Assembly: GCA_002081555.1 (NCBI GenBank)
Contig: KV920898.1
Span: 1,392 to 65,391, forward strand
DNA length: 64,000 bases
Direction: 5' to 3'
Source: Protostelium mycophagum
Taxonomy: Eukaryota; Evosea; Variosea; Protosteliida; Protosteliaceae
Part shown: piece after piece, positions 35,079 through 47,045 of the stretch
Numbering within the stretch: the stretch's first letter is position 1
How the letters are laid out: every line of letters begins with the position of its first letter
Program-made: the position numbers and the translations under genes
Notes under the pieces: model-generated
The model's input: the letters and a program-made list of their open reading frames with translations, nothing else
Database searches by the model: none
What the model was told of the DNA's origin: nothing

Positions 35079-38000
35079 CTATTGCGAGTGTTCGAATTCT
35101 TCAAACTTCTTTTTGAGTGGTGTTGGTGCATCTTCTGCATCAAAATTGAGCCGTTTCCTTGGCCTGTTTGTTGACTTTGGGCTGTTGACTTTCACGTTGA
35201 TCATGTGCAATCCTGAACCATTCAATTTCAAATATTCAAAAAGGCGGGAAACTCACCCTTCGCTGGGCTCTCCCCCACTGAGTAGTAGTTTGTGACGGGG
35301 GCTCTGTTCGGAGTTGTAGATGGGTGATTTGATCTCTGCTTCATAGGTGATAAGTATACGTTTGCATTCAGTTTTGTGGGGGACTGCAGCGGTGCGGTTG
35401 CTGTCTCGTCTGTCTCATTGCGAGTATCCTGTATGACGTCATCACTTGTCAAATTTCTATATTTGGAAGGAAATTCAGAGAAAAATCATCTGATCGAAAT
35501 TTCCCGGGAATCTACCTGTGGAAATTCTAGTAGAACTTGCTCCATGACGGGGATGTAGAAGGTGTTATAGAAGGCGATGATATCTCTTCTGTTGGCAGGT
35601 GAATCCATCAGTACCTCTCTGAATATCTTAGAGTTACACTGCGCTTGTGTTTTGTACTGATCGATGATCATGCGGAAGGTGATGTTGCTTGCTCCTGTCA
35701 CCTGATCGTCTTAGAATTCCACGACTTACAAGTTTTGTCAAGCGAATGAAGATTATAAAAACTCTGCTGAGGATATAGATGATCACCTTGGAAACGCCAT
35801 AGACTGAGCACATGATGATCTGGTCTAAATGTCTGTTTTTCAACAGACCAGGTCTGAACACGATGACATGCATCACTGCCTGCCATACTTGACTGTACAC
35901 CTGTCATAAGATGTCAACCCTCTGCCGGTCATACAACGAGATACTCCCATTGTTTTCTGAATCATTGCGGTCGCATAGCAACACAAAAATGTCTCAAAAA
36001 ATCACGACAAAAATGACGTGTGATGACGTATAACCTGATTGGAAAGTTTCAATTTGTTGCACAAGTCCCTCGCTCGATTTGAGGCCACGTGTGATGTCTT
36101 TCTGTAAAATAACTGCAAGATGTCAGAACTATAGGATGACATATGTCAGACTGACGTCTAGAGAATGTGAGAAGGGGGTTTTTCTCCCTGGCCGTGGAGA
36201 CTCCATTGTTGTCCTTGATTTCATCTGAATGAAACATCAGTCAAATAAATTTTCATGAGGGTTTTCATCGTGCTTCTTACCGCAAAACTTCACGGTAAAA
36301 AACGCGAATTTTACCGTCTCAATTCTTCAATTGAACTATGCGTATTCGCTTTAATGCGGCATAGCCGCAGCACAACATTCTTTATGTCAGATTTTTGAAC
36401 TCCAATACTCACAGGTGAGGCCAGAGCCGCCATCGCGTTCTCTCTCTTGATCGGAACACTGTTTCCTGAGACTAAATGGTTGTACAACATCTGCATATCC
36501 GGCATAGATGAAGGCAGTAAGCCGAATAGTGATGACCCATCTTCCCATCCTAATTGCTCTATGATCGTCTCTTCGGTCTGTACCAAGTGCCGTATGATGG
36601 TCTTTGGCAGCTGTAAAAACAATAAATTTCAACATAATTATCTCAGCCTTCGAATCGAATTTTTACACAAAGAAAAAATTTAAATTGATAAAAAATAATT
36701 ATTTACCTCGGGCTCGTTTCTGACCACGTTTTCGATTATCTTGGTGTAATGAAAAGGCTCCATCTCAAATAGCCTCAAGAAGTAGGGAAACTCAAGCCTC
36801 TCCATCTGGTAAGCGGACGCTACCACGTCTAAACAGCAAGCCAAGAGACTCCTGTGGAAGATGTCGTGTGATAAGAGGGTGGAAAAGTTGTCTTGTTTTA
36901 ATCTGCTCTCCTCCCCGATGAGCATATGCTCCAGAACCTTGTAATAAAATTTGACAGCCAGTGTGATGCGACCTTGCTCGATAAGTTCCGTGTCCCTCAC
37001 TTTGTCTGGGTAATTTCAGCCGAATTTCCATGAGATTTCCGTGGAATTTCAGGTGAATTTCACCTGTGAGAGTTTGGATCCTCTTCTCGATATTGCCGCG
37101 CATGTCACCAGACGCGACTTGAAAATATCGCAGAAGATTGTCACTCGGTTCTTCTGGCCTGTTCAGCAGTGTCTGCTGCAGCCACAACACGTGGTCGATT
37201 GTAGACGAGATGGCATTTTGAGCATTTACAGCCTCTATCTGTGCTGCTCCTCTGAACGGTGAAGAGAGGATCATCTGTGTATTAATTATTATTTTTATTT
37301 AGAACTGACTACACAACATAAATATTGAAATGGAAAATAAAATCTACGTACGTGATCTTGAAGAGGTCTGCTATGTGGGTAATAAGATGGCTGCATCTTG
37401 GATGGTGTTCCGATCTGCTCTATCTGATCTATAAATAGCCTCTCATCTAGGTCTCCAGATGCGTAATACATAAGTTCGTATTCTTTGTTCATCCCGATCC
37501 GATTCCGGGCGAGGTACTCCCTCTCCAACAGATTATCAAAATATAACCTGGGAAATATCGGGATTGGATTATGTAGATGATTACGATTTCGGAATAGGAA
37601 GAAGAATTGGAAGGTAGGAAATCAGACTTACACGTCATCACGGGGGACTTCGTCGTACCGCAGGATTTTAGTCTTTCCAAACTAAAAGAATTGTGAGTCA
37701 ATTTCTCTGATTTGAAATTTAATTTTGTCCCAGAAAATGAATTTTGTGTCATGATAAATCGCATTAAAATGTAATGCGATGGAGCAACTTTAAGTGACAA
37801 GATCGTTGAGCGCTGCTCTACGAATAGTTGGGAGGTCATACAAAACATCTTCATCATCGTGTGTTGACATTCTGCAGATAGAGGTGATGTCTATTGTTGC
37901 CCTCATCTGATTCCATTTGGCCACAAGAGAATATTCACTTACCAATTTAGCAAAAGGACCGAAAAGTCTATTCTGCACTTCGAGCACTTCAGAATAATTT

Positions 38001-39351
38001 GCTTTGAAAATAGTGCAGAGGTAAGGCAGGTTGTTCTTCCCTGCAAAGTTATCAGACAGCTGTCAACGAGGAGAATTTATCTTTTGTGCGAAGCTCCTTT
38101 GTGACAAAAAGCTGTGATAGAAATGTTTTGATTTCGTGTTGTTATTTTTGATTCACCAAGGACGCAAAAAAGACGAAATCTTTATAAATGATGACGTCAC
38201 TCACCCTCAGGGGCAGCCACCGGTTGAGCGATGACATCTTCCTCTCTTAATAATGCGATACTCGCAGCGTTGGAAGCGATAATGGATGGGTCCTGTAGAG
38301 ACACTAACCTGTGGCTCTCTGGTGCGTGCACAAATACAAAATTCATGCAGCACAAGAGCATGTGGTATGTGTTTACAAAGTCGATAGAAATACCGGGAAG
38401 AAGGCGTCCTGATGGCGTCATTGTTTGTACAAAGAATCTTCGAGATGACTTTTATGTCCTCGCAGCAGTACGACTACTTCGATATAGACACAAAAAGTGA
38501 TACTTGGCAACAAAGCTGCAGTATTTTATGGCGTAATGTGATTGCTCATCCTCAAACAATAAAAGATGGATGTAGATCAAGTTGCAAACCTTTAACAACC
38601 AGAAATAGAAGCCAACCGAAAGAAAAGACTAAATACTGTTCTGAGCGGTCTCCTCTAAAACTGTTTCATGTTTCAGATCATGTGATCATATCGTTTCGAC
38701 TCACTTTGGTCTTCTCTCCGCTTCAGACGGCATCTTCAATAGCTCTGCGTACATCTTCTCGTATTTGTAATATAGACATGTTAACACGATCCATTTCCTC
38801 TTTAATTGGGTTAAATGTTCTTCATGATCATCTGATAGGGAGACGATGGTCAAAAAGACCTTCATTTTCTCAAAGAAGTCTACGATTCTGTTAAAGTCAG
38901 GAAGGTTTGTCGCAGAGAAAGAGCTACCGAATGTCGACGGCTCTAAGAAGGGTTGACAGGGCCAAGGAGTACCTTTGAAACCATAAGCTCCTGCGTTGGT
39001 CTGCTTAAGAAAATACTCACCTATCATCTGTACGACAGGCGACATGGAGAGCGTACGGGATCCATTGTGTCGGCTATTTCAAGATTAAATTTCACGATGA
39101 TGGATATGATCACCTGTTGATCCTTGGGAACTTCCATGAGTATCTGCCAAGCACCTTTCTGTGTCATCCCATCCACATTGAGCTTAGCACATAATAGGTC
39201 GAATTTGGTGCGAAGATCCTTAGATTGTGGCCTGTTATTGTGAATTAGAATAAAGATTGCATACATACGAATCCTGTGAGCCATTAGACTGAGATTCCGG
39301 CAATTGAGATGAAGAAGCCAAACTCTCGAAAGTCGGTTTCACATCCTCCAT
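35079..39351 (-). CDS. Retinoblastoma-family protein
   Basis: Pocket protein that represses E2F-driven cell-cycle genes. In order: an RB N-terminal domain (FDLLCAKLNVD, EHLTQLKRKWIVLTCLYYKY); pocket A (RSLLACCLDVVASAYQ, FPYFLRLFEMEPFHYTKIIE); pocket B (WQAVMHVIV, NRHLDQIIMCSVYGVSKVI, ITFRMIIDQYKTQAQ, IIAFYNTFYIPVM); and the C-terminal YLSPMK..NYYSVGESPAK motif. ATG 39351 gives MEDVKPTFESLASSSQLPES; the last exon ends ..KKKFEEFEHSQ at TAG 35079-35081. About fifteen introns. Both pocket halves and the C-terminal motif are intact, so it should be functional. Ser/Thr-Pro sites in the tail (SPTK, SPMK, SPAK, SPK) are candidate CDK sites. It lies 220 bp upstream of the RING-TQ gene on the same strand. 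Confidence 0.92.
36355..36369. repeat. Intron hairpin 2
   Basis: Perfect TGCGGC-ATA-GCCGCA inverted repeat in a long (about 175 nt) intron of the RB gene. Confidence 0.75.
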
Positions 39352-39534
39352 TTTTAAGTGTGTTCTAAACTTGCTTCAGATCAGGCCAAGATACTTGGTA
39401 TTATGTCATATTAGATGAATAAGCAGCCAAGATTCATCGAGTCACTGAATGAGCATCGCTATGTTGTTCTTACCCACTCTTAGACGTGCTGAGGGATCAA
39501 GCAGGAAGGTGCCCTTCTTCGCAAACTGGTTTTC

Positions 39535-39567
39535 TTCCCGCCTGAAATCAATATTCTCCCGCCAAAA
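39535..39567. promoter_or_regulatory. E2F-like sites upstream of the RB gene
   Basis: TTCCCGCC at 39535-39542 and TCCCGCCAAAA at 39557-39567 match the E2F/DP consensus (TTTSSCGC). They lie about 190-215 bp upstream of the RB start codon, within the 39352-39913 gap between RB and eIF5A. No gene is otherwise seen in this gap. Confidence 0.45.
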
Positions 39568-39913
39568 CCAACCGTTCATGGAACAAGCCACAGAAGTTGG
39601 CAGAAATCTTCCAAGCTTGGCGCCTGCTTCTGCCTTACACTGTTACTTGGGCAGTGTGCAGCGATCAATGCAGGGATGAAATGCATAGCCGTGGCAATGA
39701 GACGTGTTCAAGAAGATGATATAATGTAGTGTAAAATCCACATGTATGGAAGCATCAGATCACAACATGGCAATGCTCACGTTTCACTCCAAAGTTCATG
39801 TTCCACCAGCAAAGAATCAAGTAGAAAAGAAGACAAGACACTTTTTTCCGCTGGTATATTTCCCTCTCCAAATAGCGGATGGCCACAGCAGTAATATATG
39901 CGAGACAAAGTCT

Positions 39914-40451
39914 TTACTTGGCGCTGCCCTCCTTGCAGGAAACGACTTGCTCAATTCCAAGAGCTCCGAGGACGGTGGCGGTGATGTCCTTTCCGTCGGC
40001 GAAGAGAGACTTGAGCTGCTCTCCAACTTCTCCCTCAGGGACCTTGAGGTCGGACTTGAGCTCTCCGTCAGAGTTCATCAAAGAGACGAAACCATCGTCG
40101 GTGATATCGACGACCTAGAATAATGAGAAGACCGTTAAGAGGAAAAGATTTGATTGAAATGACAAAGAAAAGGGAGAAACTTACAGTGAACTCTTGTCTG
40201 GTGACCTCAGGGACGTCCATGTTGTGGGTGGAGGGAGAGAGATCCTCGTACTTTCTTCCAGTGAAGATGTCGATACCGACAAGGTGGACCTTGGCGTGTC
40301 CGTGCTTTCCAGTCTTGGAGGTGGACATATCGACGATCTTGCAGGGGAATCCCTTGATGACGACGAATCCGTTCTTTCTCAAAGAAGAGCACTGTGCGGG
40401 GAAAGTCTTGGAGGCTCCAGAGGATGCCTGGGTGAATTCTTCGTCGGCCAT
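39914..40451 (-). CDS. eIF5A: Translation initiation factor eIF5A
   Basis: Ribosome factor that promotes elongation at difficult peptide bonds and termination. [20 protein letters not shown], then [19 protein letters not shown] and [20 protein letters not shown]; the Lys in TGKHGHAK is the one modified to hypusine. The second exon, after an intron at about 40118-40183 with GTAAGT..TTCTAG ends, encodes the OB-fold C-terminus ([20 protein letters not shown]). Stop TAA 39914-39916; about 157 residues, full length. C/G-ending codons dominate, as in highly expressed genes here. Confidence 0.97.
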
Positions 40452-41078
40452 CTATTTACATGAGAAAGTTGTTCAGGAGATGCAATGATGAAATAAAGAG
40501 ATCATCTCATCTTGAAAGCACATGATCATGACAGAGTACTGACCTTGCTGCTGTGGTTTTGGTCTCTTTGGTCAGAAAATAAAAACAAAACAGATGACCA
40601 CCTGTCTACATTTCGGAGTTCTGCATATATTCCTTCGTAGATGTGGCAGTGAAAACTTTCCTTGTCGACAATGCGACAACACAAAGAACGCGAATGGGAA
40701 TCAGATGAGAACGATGTATGGAAGACGACTTTTTGCTGTTTTATGAGACAATAAAAGGATGAAGAGCGTTCAGACCGTTTTTGGATACGATTTGCTGCAG
40801 CGGTTGTTGTCGTAACGCACCAATGACTCGATGTTTCAATAGAACAAAGATTTGTGTACAAACAGAAGTCAAGATTGCAATAATATGATGTTCGATTTTA
40901 TTGGTTATTAAGAGCTCTGCAGAGTGTTATATTGCGTTGTCCTCAAAGAAGTTGCGGCTTGGGCGTTAAGAAGAGGTCTCGTTGTATTTCGACCGTTGAA
41001 TAAAACTGGCGGGAAAAATTTCGCTTTAGAACTCCGAAATATTTATCCATCACCGGATCACCAACGGCAAGCAACGGA
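40452..41078. other. Region upstream of eIF5A
   Basis: About 630 bp that should include the eIF5A promoter and 5' UTR. A GGCGGGAAAAA motif sits at 41008-41018. No coding gene can be supported. Confidence 0.3.
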
Positions 41079-41760
41079 ATGAGACCAATAAGGCATTACC
41101 ACTTCTTCAAAACACCTTCATGTTTTATATCTTCTTTCAGAGAGAGTGGGATTGAAAGTGAGTGGTTCATGCAATACAGATATGGACATACACTTATGAA
41201 GTCTTTGATCCCAATAACCTACATGTTGATGGTATCGGCTGAACGATTGAAAAACGGGACCGACCAGAAATCTCGACCTAAGATTCAAGATCTATCGTAA
41301 AGGATCCCTTTCCTCTTCTACTGGGTCGATAACTACTCCGAAATAACTTTCAAGCCCGTTTCTCCATCGTTGATCTCTCATATCTCATAAGGTAAATGAG
41401 GGAGTAGAAGAAGCTCATTTAGGTGCCAATGAAAATTTAGGAAGGATGGAAAGTATCCGTCGACTAGGTCACCCATCCTGGAAGTCCGACTTGAAAGACT
41501 CGAGGATACATCAATCCCGCCGGTTGTCCAACAGTCGATGGGCTCCACATGGAAGATTTGCATTTTCCACCTTCACATGAATTGAGACTGACATAAGCAA
41601 GGTCCTTGGCTCAATTGAAGAGGTATTTTCCACGATGAAACGACGCATGAACTTTGTCTTGGCCAGATCCGCCGAAATCCGAAGCTCCTGGGGTGCCTTG
41701 ACCCAACACAAATTTGATTATATCAAACACATAAATCGATTCTACAACCTGCCGCAATAG
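41079..41760 (+). CDS. Putative gene fragment(s) before the tRNA
   Basis: Three open segments on this strand look coding by composition: 41079-41300, about 41394-41580, and 41581-41760. The last reads ..ISKVLGSIEEVFSTMKRRMN .. HINRFYNLPQ and stops at TAG 41758-41760, which lies inside the tRNA gene that follows. I could not find splice joins that connect the three convincingly, and I recognise no family. It may be a real short gene with poorly read introns or a decayed one. Confidence 0.3.
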
Positions 41761-41823
41761 CTCAGTTGGGAGAGCGTTAGACTGAAGATCTAAAGGTCAC
41801 GTGTTCGATCCACGTTTGTGGCA
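41751..41823 (+). tRNA. tRNA-Phe (GAA)
   Basis: A 73-nt cloverleaf. Acceptor GCCGCAA pairs with TTGTGGC (one G-T pair). The D-arm is GCTC..GAGC. Anticodon stem TTAGA/TCTAA encloses CTGAAGA (anticodon GAA). The T-arm is ACGTG-TTCGATC-CACGT, and the discriminator is A. There is no intron. A box (TAGCTCAGTTGG) and B box (GTTCGATCC) promoters are intact. Confidence 0.97.
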
Positions 41824-42066
41824 AAAAACTCCTTTTTATGTAAATTTTCCATCCTTTTGGAACCAAAACTCAAGAAAGACAGTTTTTTTGACTTTCAAGT
41901 CGTCAAACATTTCACAAGAATAAAAAACTTACTTGATGTTTCCAAAATAGTCTTAGATCAATATTTTTATCATGATTTCGATTCGGGAATAAATGGATCA
42001 TTACCAAGATCACCAGTGCGTCATCATCCTCTCGGTCATTCTTCGTTAGAACTAATTTCAGCTTGA
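41818..42066 (+). other. Open segment after the tRNA
   Basis: An open frame begins at the last bases of the tRNA and encodes ..FDFQVVKHFTRIKNLLDVSK .. SPVRHHPLGHSSLELISA before TGA 42064-42066. It has coding-like composition in its second half but no recognisable domain and no clear start outside the tRNA. Confidence 0.25.
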
Positions 42067-42340
42067 TTTTTGTAATTGAATCAATTAAACATGATCAATA
42101 GAGTGTGTTCTTCTGGTTTGCGGTTGTGGCTTTGTTTTCAGCAATACTCGATCAAGCAACACAAACATTGGGGTAGAAAATGCACATGAACACACTCTCC
42201 AGACTTTAGAACACAATTTCATATATGATATTTGTACAGGACCAATGGATCAGGTTCCGGGAATACCGGGACTGTTGTAGATAACTGTACGTAAATGAAA
42301 CAGAACCTCCCGAATTCATTCTTGACGGTTGGCCTCCACG

Positions 42341-45300
42341 ATGTCGTCGGTCTTCGGCACTATCAAGAAGAAGATTCAAGCAGAGACGTCCAATTTAGTC
42401 AACGAGATCAAGCAGAGTAAATCAAACACAGCATGTCCAGAGATATTGCTTGATCCTTCATCTTACGTGAGTATCACATCTATTGCGATCTGCTGATCAC
42501 AGATAGTACTGGGAGCAGGCCATTTTAGATCAACATTTCGTCGAGAACATCAGACTACACAGGACTCATATTAATGCCAGAGTGCCTGATGCTTCGGGCC
42601 AGACTCTATTACAGGTTTGATCACCATTTCGAGTGTGATTCTCAAAGATGATCAGGTTGCTGCGTCACATGGCAGAGAAGACATTATAATGTGAGCTCTT
42701 AGACAAACAACATGATTGACATCGAATAGAGCGTTGTCTGAGGTATGCGAACCTCATCAGTATGGAATCGACGATGTGGATAGAAACGGTTGGACAGGTA
42801 ACTCTAATTCGACAATGATGACGATGTATTGTTCCTGAATCACCAGAACATAAACTCTTATGTACAATTATGACCTGACACACCTCTCAGCATTGCACAT
42901 TGCTTGTGCTGCTGCACAGTTCACTGCGGCTGGTGCGTTGATTGAAAGCAGAGCGAACGTAAATGCGAAGAATCATGATGAGAATACTCCTCTCCATTAC
43001 ATCGTCAGACACACAAGTAATGAACATATTTTTCGTTGGATTTCCATGAAATCATATTGAACAATCCTCAGCACTTGACGTTGGGTATATTTTGAAGCAA
43101 ATGAAGAGTAGAGGCGCCGACTGGGACGCTAGTGTCAGTATTTTTATAGATTTTTATTTTTGTTCAAAAAATGAATTAATCATTATTTTTTTTGCAAGTT
43201 TTATTTCTGATAGTATTTCAGAACCACAAAGGGGAGACAGCACTCCATTTTGGTAAGAACAATAAATAATAATTAATCTTGGAAGAAATCTCAACAAACC
43301 GAGAGAACATATAAAGTGAAACACTGAAGAGAATGATTATGGGATTGACAGATAATAACGATCCCACAGCTTGTTTATCTGGATCACTAGAGACCATCAG
43401 ATTCTTGATGAGACAAGGTGCAAACTCTGACGCTGAAACCTGGTACACCTTTTTAAAGTATCACTCGAACATTTCCTTGTAAAGAGAACAGAACGCTACG
43501 GCACAGCCGCAACCCTTGTCCATGTTTCTGGCAATAGTTTTTTCAGGAATTTTTCATTCACAAAGTTTCATTTCAAATTAAAAAATCACAAATAAATATA
43601 TTCTTTCACATACTCCACAAAGACTGGAGAATTGACCACACTCAGTGGCTTCGAACCTAAATCTCCCGCGATCGGAGATTTTCAGTTCGGACCATCTCGA
43701 GATCGATCTGAAGATCTGCCTCCACCCCCCGATGGAGTGGGTGTTCCGGGAACACCGCAGGTGGTCAGAAAAGGAGAGAAGCCGATGAATTATGCGATGC
43801 AAGGAGACCCTGAGAGGGCAAAGAAGGTAAGGATCTAACTATTTTATTGTAAATTATTTATATTTTATATTTAAATATTTATATTTTATATTTAAATATT
43901 TATCTTGACATTTTCTGGCCATTTTTTACCATTGAATGTTGTTCACAAAATAAAATCAACTATTCGTCTTGAAGAGTTCAGACAATACGATTATCCATAA
44001 TCAATACAACAATATAAAAATACCAACAAAAATATTCACTCAAAGACATTAAGGTACTACAAGTGATCACAGAGCAACGCGAGTTGAAGATGTCTATGTC
44101 GATATCAGAGGAGGTACCCGTCACTCCCATAATCGAAACGATCAAACCGAGCAAATTATTGGAATCATCACTAGACATCGAAGATGATGAGGAGCCTCCT
44201 GAGGCCGGAGAAGTGAGCATCTTTTGATTATATTTTTGAATTTCTAAATTTGCATAAAGAATGAATTCAATGGTGGAAAAAAATATATGAATATATTTAT
44301 TTATTGGTCTAGATAACTTCACCCAAGTTAGGATTTGTTCCAGTCGCAGCCTTCGAATCAAACAAGGTATTTCCATCCTCCATAAAAGATTCAAAATAAT
44401 TTCTTCAAACTTTGATTTCTGAAGAACCAATAGCTATCCCCCGTTGTGTTGGTGCCGGGACTCTGTTCTTCAGCTTTAGAGGTGTGGCAGTCTCCTTGGA
44501 ATAGGAAAGGAAATATGAGTTGGCATAGATCTAGACTGTGGCTCAGTGTCGCAAAGCTGGGCAAGCAGAAGGTCACAATATTCGTATTTTCGGATGTGAA
44601 TGTATTCTCTTCTGGAGTGAAAATATACGGTGAAGATGACGTGTTTTAATATTGTACAGAAACATTGGTTAAAACATTTCATGTTGAAGGACGGATGGCA
44701 GGACCCACCACGTGAGCAGATTTATTTTTATTAAATAATCTCATCTTTCTAATTAACAATCCTTCGTGTATTTCTCGACACATTTGTATTTTATTATGCG
44801 GCAGAGCCGCAACCTTTGTTTTCTGAAAATAAAATAAATGTTCACATTTTCCAGACGTAAAGGTGAGGCCTGTGGACGGGCTTCACGGTATAGACTTCCT
44901 CTCAGAAGACATGCTCGTGAGAGACGCCACATTTGTTTTCTCTCATCTCATCGCACATCTCTCAACTCTGGGATATGACTCCAAATCAATGACAGCCGCA
45001 ACTGTATGTTTTTATTTATTTTCAAATTTATTTTCAATCTATTTTCATTTCCAAACTAGAATTCATTTTATCTCAAAAAGATTTTCGCCAAAAAGCTTTG
45101 AGAATAAATTCGTGATTGAATATTTATTTAGTATGACTGGAGAATACCGCCTAGTAAATTAGAAGAGCGTGACAAGCAATTCACCAAGATGATGGGGATC
45201 ATCGAGACGCAAGTCAGAATGAATGAAGAGAGGCCTGCCGTCATCATCGCACATTCTATGGGTAAATCCATCAATCTATTTGCGAAAAATGACGTCGGTG

Positions 45301-46756
45301 AAAATATTCCGGAATCTTGCTCAGTGTTTGACGGTCAACGACAAGATGCACGAATAGACCAACAATATTTTCATGTTTGCGGAAAAGCCGCAACCAATTC
45401 TGCAGTTTCTGAAGAAGTTAGGTAATAGGATGATACATTACTTTCTACATTGGGTGAAGAGAGAGCACGGTCAAGAGTGGATCGACAAGTATATAGATAC
45501 ATTCGTCGCAATCGGGGCCCCGTGGCTCGGTTCTTTCAAGACGGTCAGGGGGACGGTAAGAAGCCATGACATGATGTCATTGTGATGCATGTGACAAAAG
45601 AATCATGGTATGATATCACGTTTATACATATAGGTGGTTGGTGAGAAATTTGGGCTAGATTTATTTTTGAGTGATGAGGAGGGTGTTAAGATCTGTAGAT
45701 CTACTGGTTCAAGTGAGTCATGTCATCACATCGTGTCATCATGACATCTTAATGACATGCAAAGTGGCGTGGTTGTTCCCATTGCGCATGGACTTGATGA
45801 ATCACACAGAATTATCTTACATTCGGAGACCACAGTCTTCATCAGATGCACCGTATGTATTTTATATCATTTTGGGTCCAATTCTGCTGTCATTCTCTTC
45901 TCTTCGTGAAGAATGAAGACGATCATTTTATTTTAATGAATAAAATCATCGTCTTCATCAAAATCTTTAGGTGAAATTGATATTTGCTCAGAATCCGCAC
46001 TGAAGTGGATGCACTCAAAAACTTCGAGCCTCATTCATTACGAGTATGTCTATCTCATCAAATTGATTACAACCTGTTGATCGTGTGCAGAAAACATTCA
46101 TGATTGCTGGGGCCACAAACATGTGGGATATGTTTGAGAAATATTACAAACAAGACGAGTTGTTCTGGGACATTCAGATGTTTCAGAGCGATGAAGAGAA
46201 GGTAGTCTTATCAAATGATTGGCAGAAAAACACATCTTTTACGGCGAAGCTGTACTTGTGGTGATTGACACACAACAGGAGGAGATGGCACAAGGTATGA
46301 AAGTACTGAGCATGCCACCTGTGAAGAAATTGGTGTGCATACACGGTAAAAACGTGAAGACCGAGGTCTGCTTTTTCTTCAAACGAGATAAGAAGAACGG
46401 TGGACTAGCATTAGATTCCTCTGCGAATTTAGAGATGGATGGAATCACTGTCAGGAACGGCATAGGATATGAGTCCAAAAACACAGAACAAAAAGTCACA
46501 GGGAAGCGCGGAAGGTGAGAAGCTCACGTGAAATTGCGGTTTCTTAACGCGAGGATCACGGTTAACAAGCGTAAAAACTGAGATCTTCAGTGGTGATGGA
46601 ACGGTGTCTTATATGAGTTTGAATTACCCAACTTACTGGCGTGACGAGCACCCACAAGCAAAGATAGAGATGTACGAGATAGAGGGAGCAGAGCACAGAG
46701 ATATACTTCAGAACAAGCAACTCTTCTCTTACTTGGATAATTTGTTGAAGAGATGA
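42341..46756 (+). CDS. Ankyrin-repeat LCAT/PDAT-type acyltransferase
   Basis: The N-terminal third has about four ankyrin repeats (SGQTLLQVAASHGREDIIIA, NGWTALHIACAAAQF, DENTPLHYIVRHT, KGETALHFACLSGSLETIRF). A linker follows, then an alpha/beta-hydrolase of the LCAT/PDAT family: SPVVLVPGLCSSALEVW, YDWRIPPSKLEERD, IAHSMGN with the nucleophile Ser, and FVAIGAPWLGSFKTV. The catalytic Asp is in GDGTVSYMSLNYP and the His in GAEHRDIL. The triad is complete, so acyl transfer from a phospholipid to a glycerolipid or sterol is likely. Start MSSVFGTIKKKIQAETSNL; stop TGA 46754-46756. About fifteen introns, several unusually long and carrying hairpins. No signal peptide or membrane helix is visible, unlike secreted LCAT. 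Confidence 0.85.
43499..43509. repeat. Intron hairpin 3
   Basis: CGGC-ACA-GCCG followed by CAACC, in a long intron (about 180 nt) of the ankyrin-LCAT gene. Confidence 0.7.
44797..44811. repeat. Intron hairpin 4
   Basis: Perfect TGCGGC-AGA-GCCGCA followed by ACC, in a 140-nt intron of the ankyrin-LCAT gene. Confidence 0.75.
45377..45393. repeat. Intron hairpin 5
   Basis: TTGCGG-AAAAG-CCGCAA followed by CC, in the roughly 160-nt intron directly after the AHSMG codons of the ankyrin-LCAT gene. Confidence 0.75.
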
Positions 46757-47045
46757 TGTTATTTAAATAAAACAAGTTTTCTGGTCTGCTATTCACAAAA
46801 TCATCATCACTTCAGGGTACAGAGATATATTGTTGCAGGATTGAAAGTAATTGGCAATTAGAACAGCATCACATAAGCCATAGGATAGCAGAGTTGATCC
46901 ACAATTATGCAGTAAGATTAGTATCAGGAGAATGGCATCCAGAGATAGTAAAGGTGTAGGATAGTAGAGTAGATCCATCAGTTCTCGTGATGGTGAGAGT
47001 TGGTATGATTCACATAAAAATGACACTTGATATTTGTGACTATAT
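46757..47045. other. Gap between convergent genes
   Basis: About 290 bp between two convergent stop codons. Nothing else was seen. Confidence 0.35.

Noticed and set aside
43855-43905. AT-rich tandem repeat TATTTATATTTTATATTTAAA
   Set aside because: Simple low-complexity intron sequence; no sign of an origin or mobile element.
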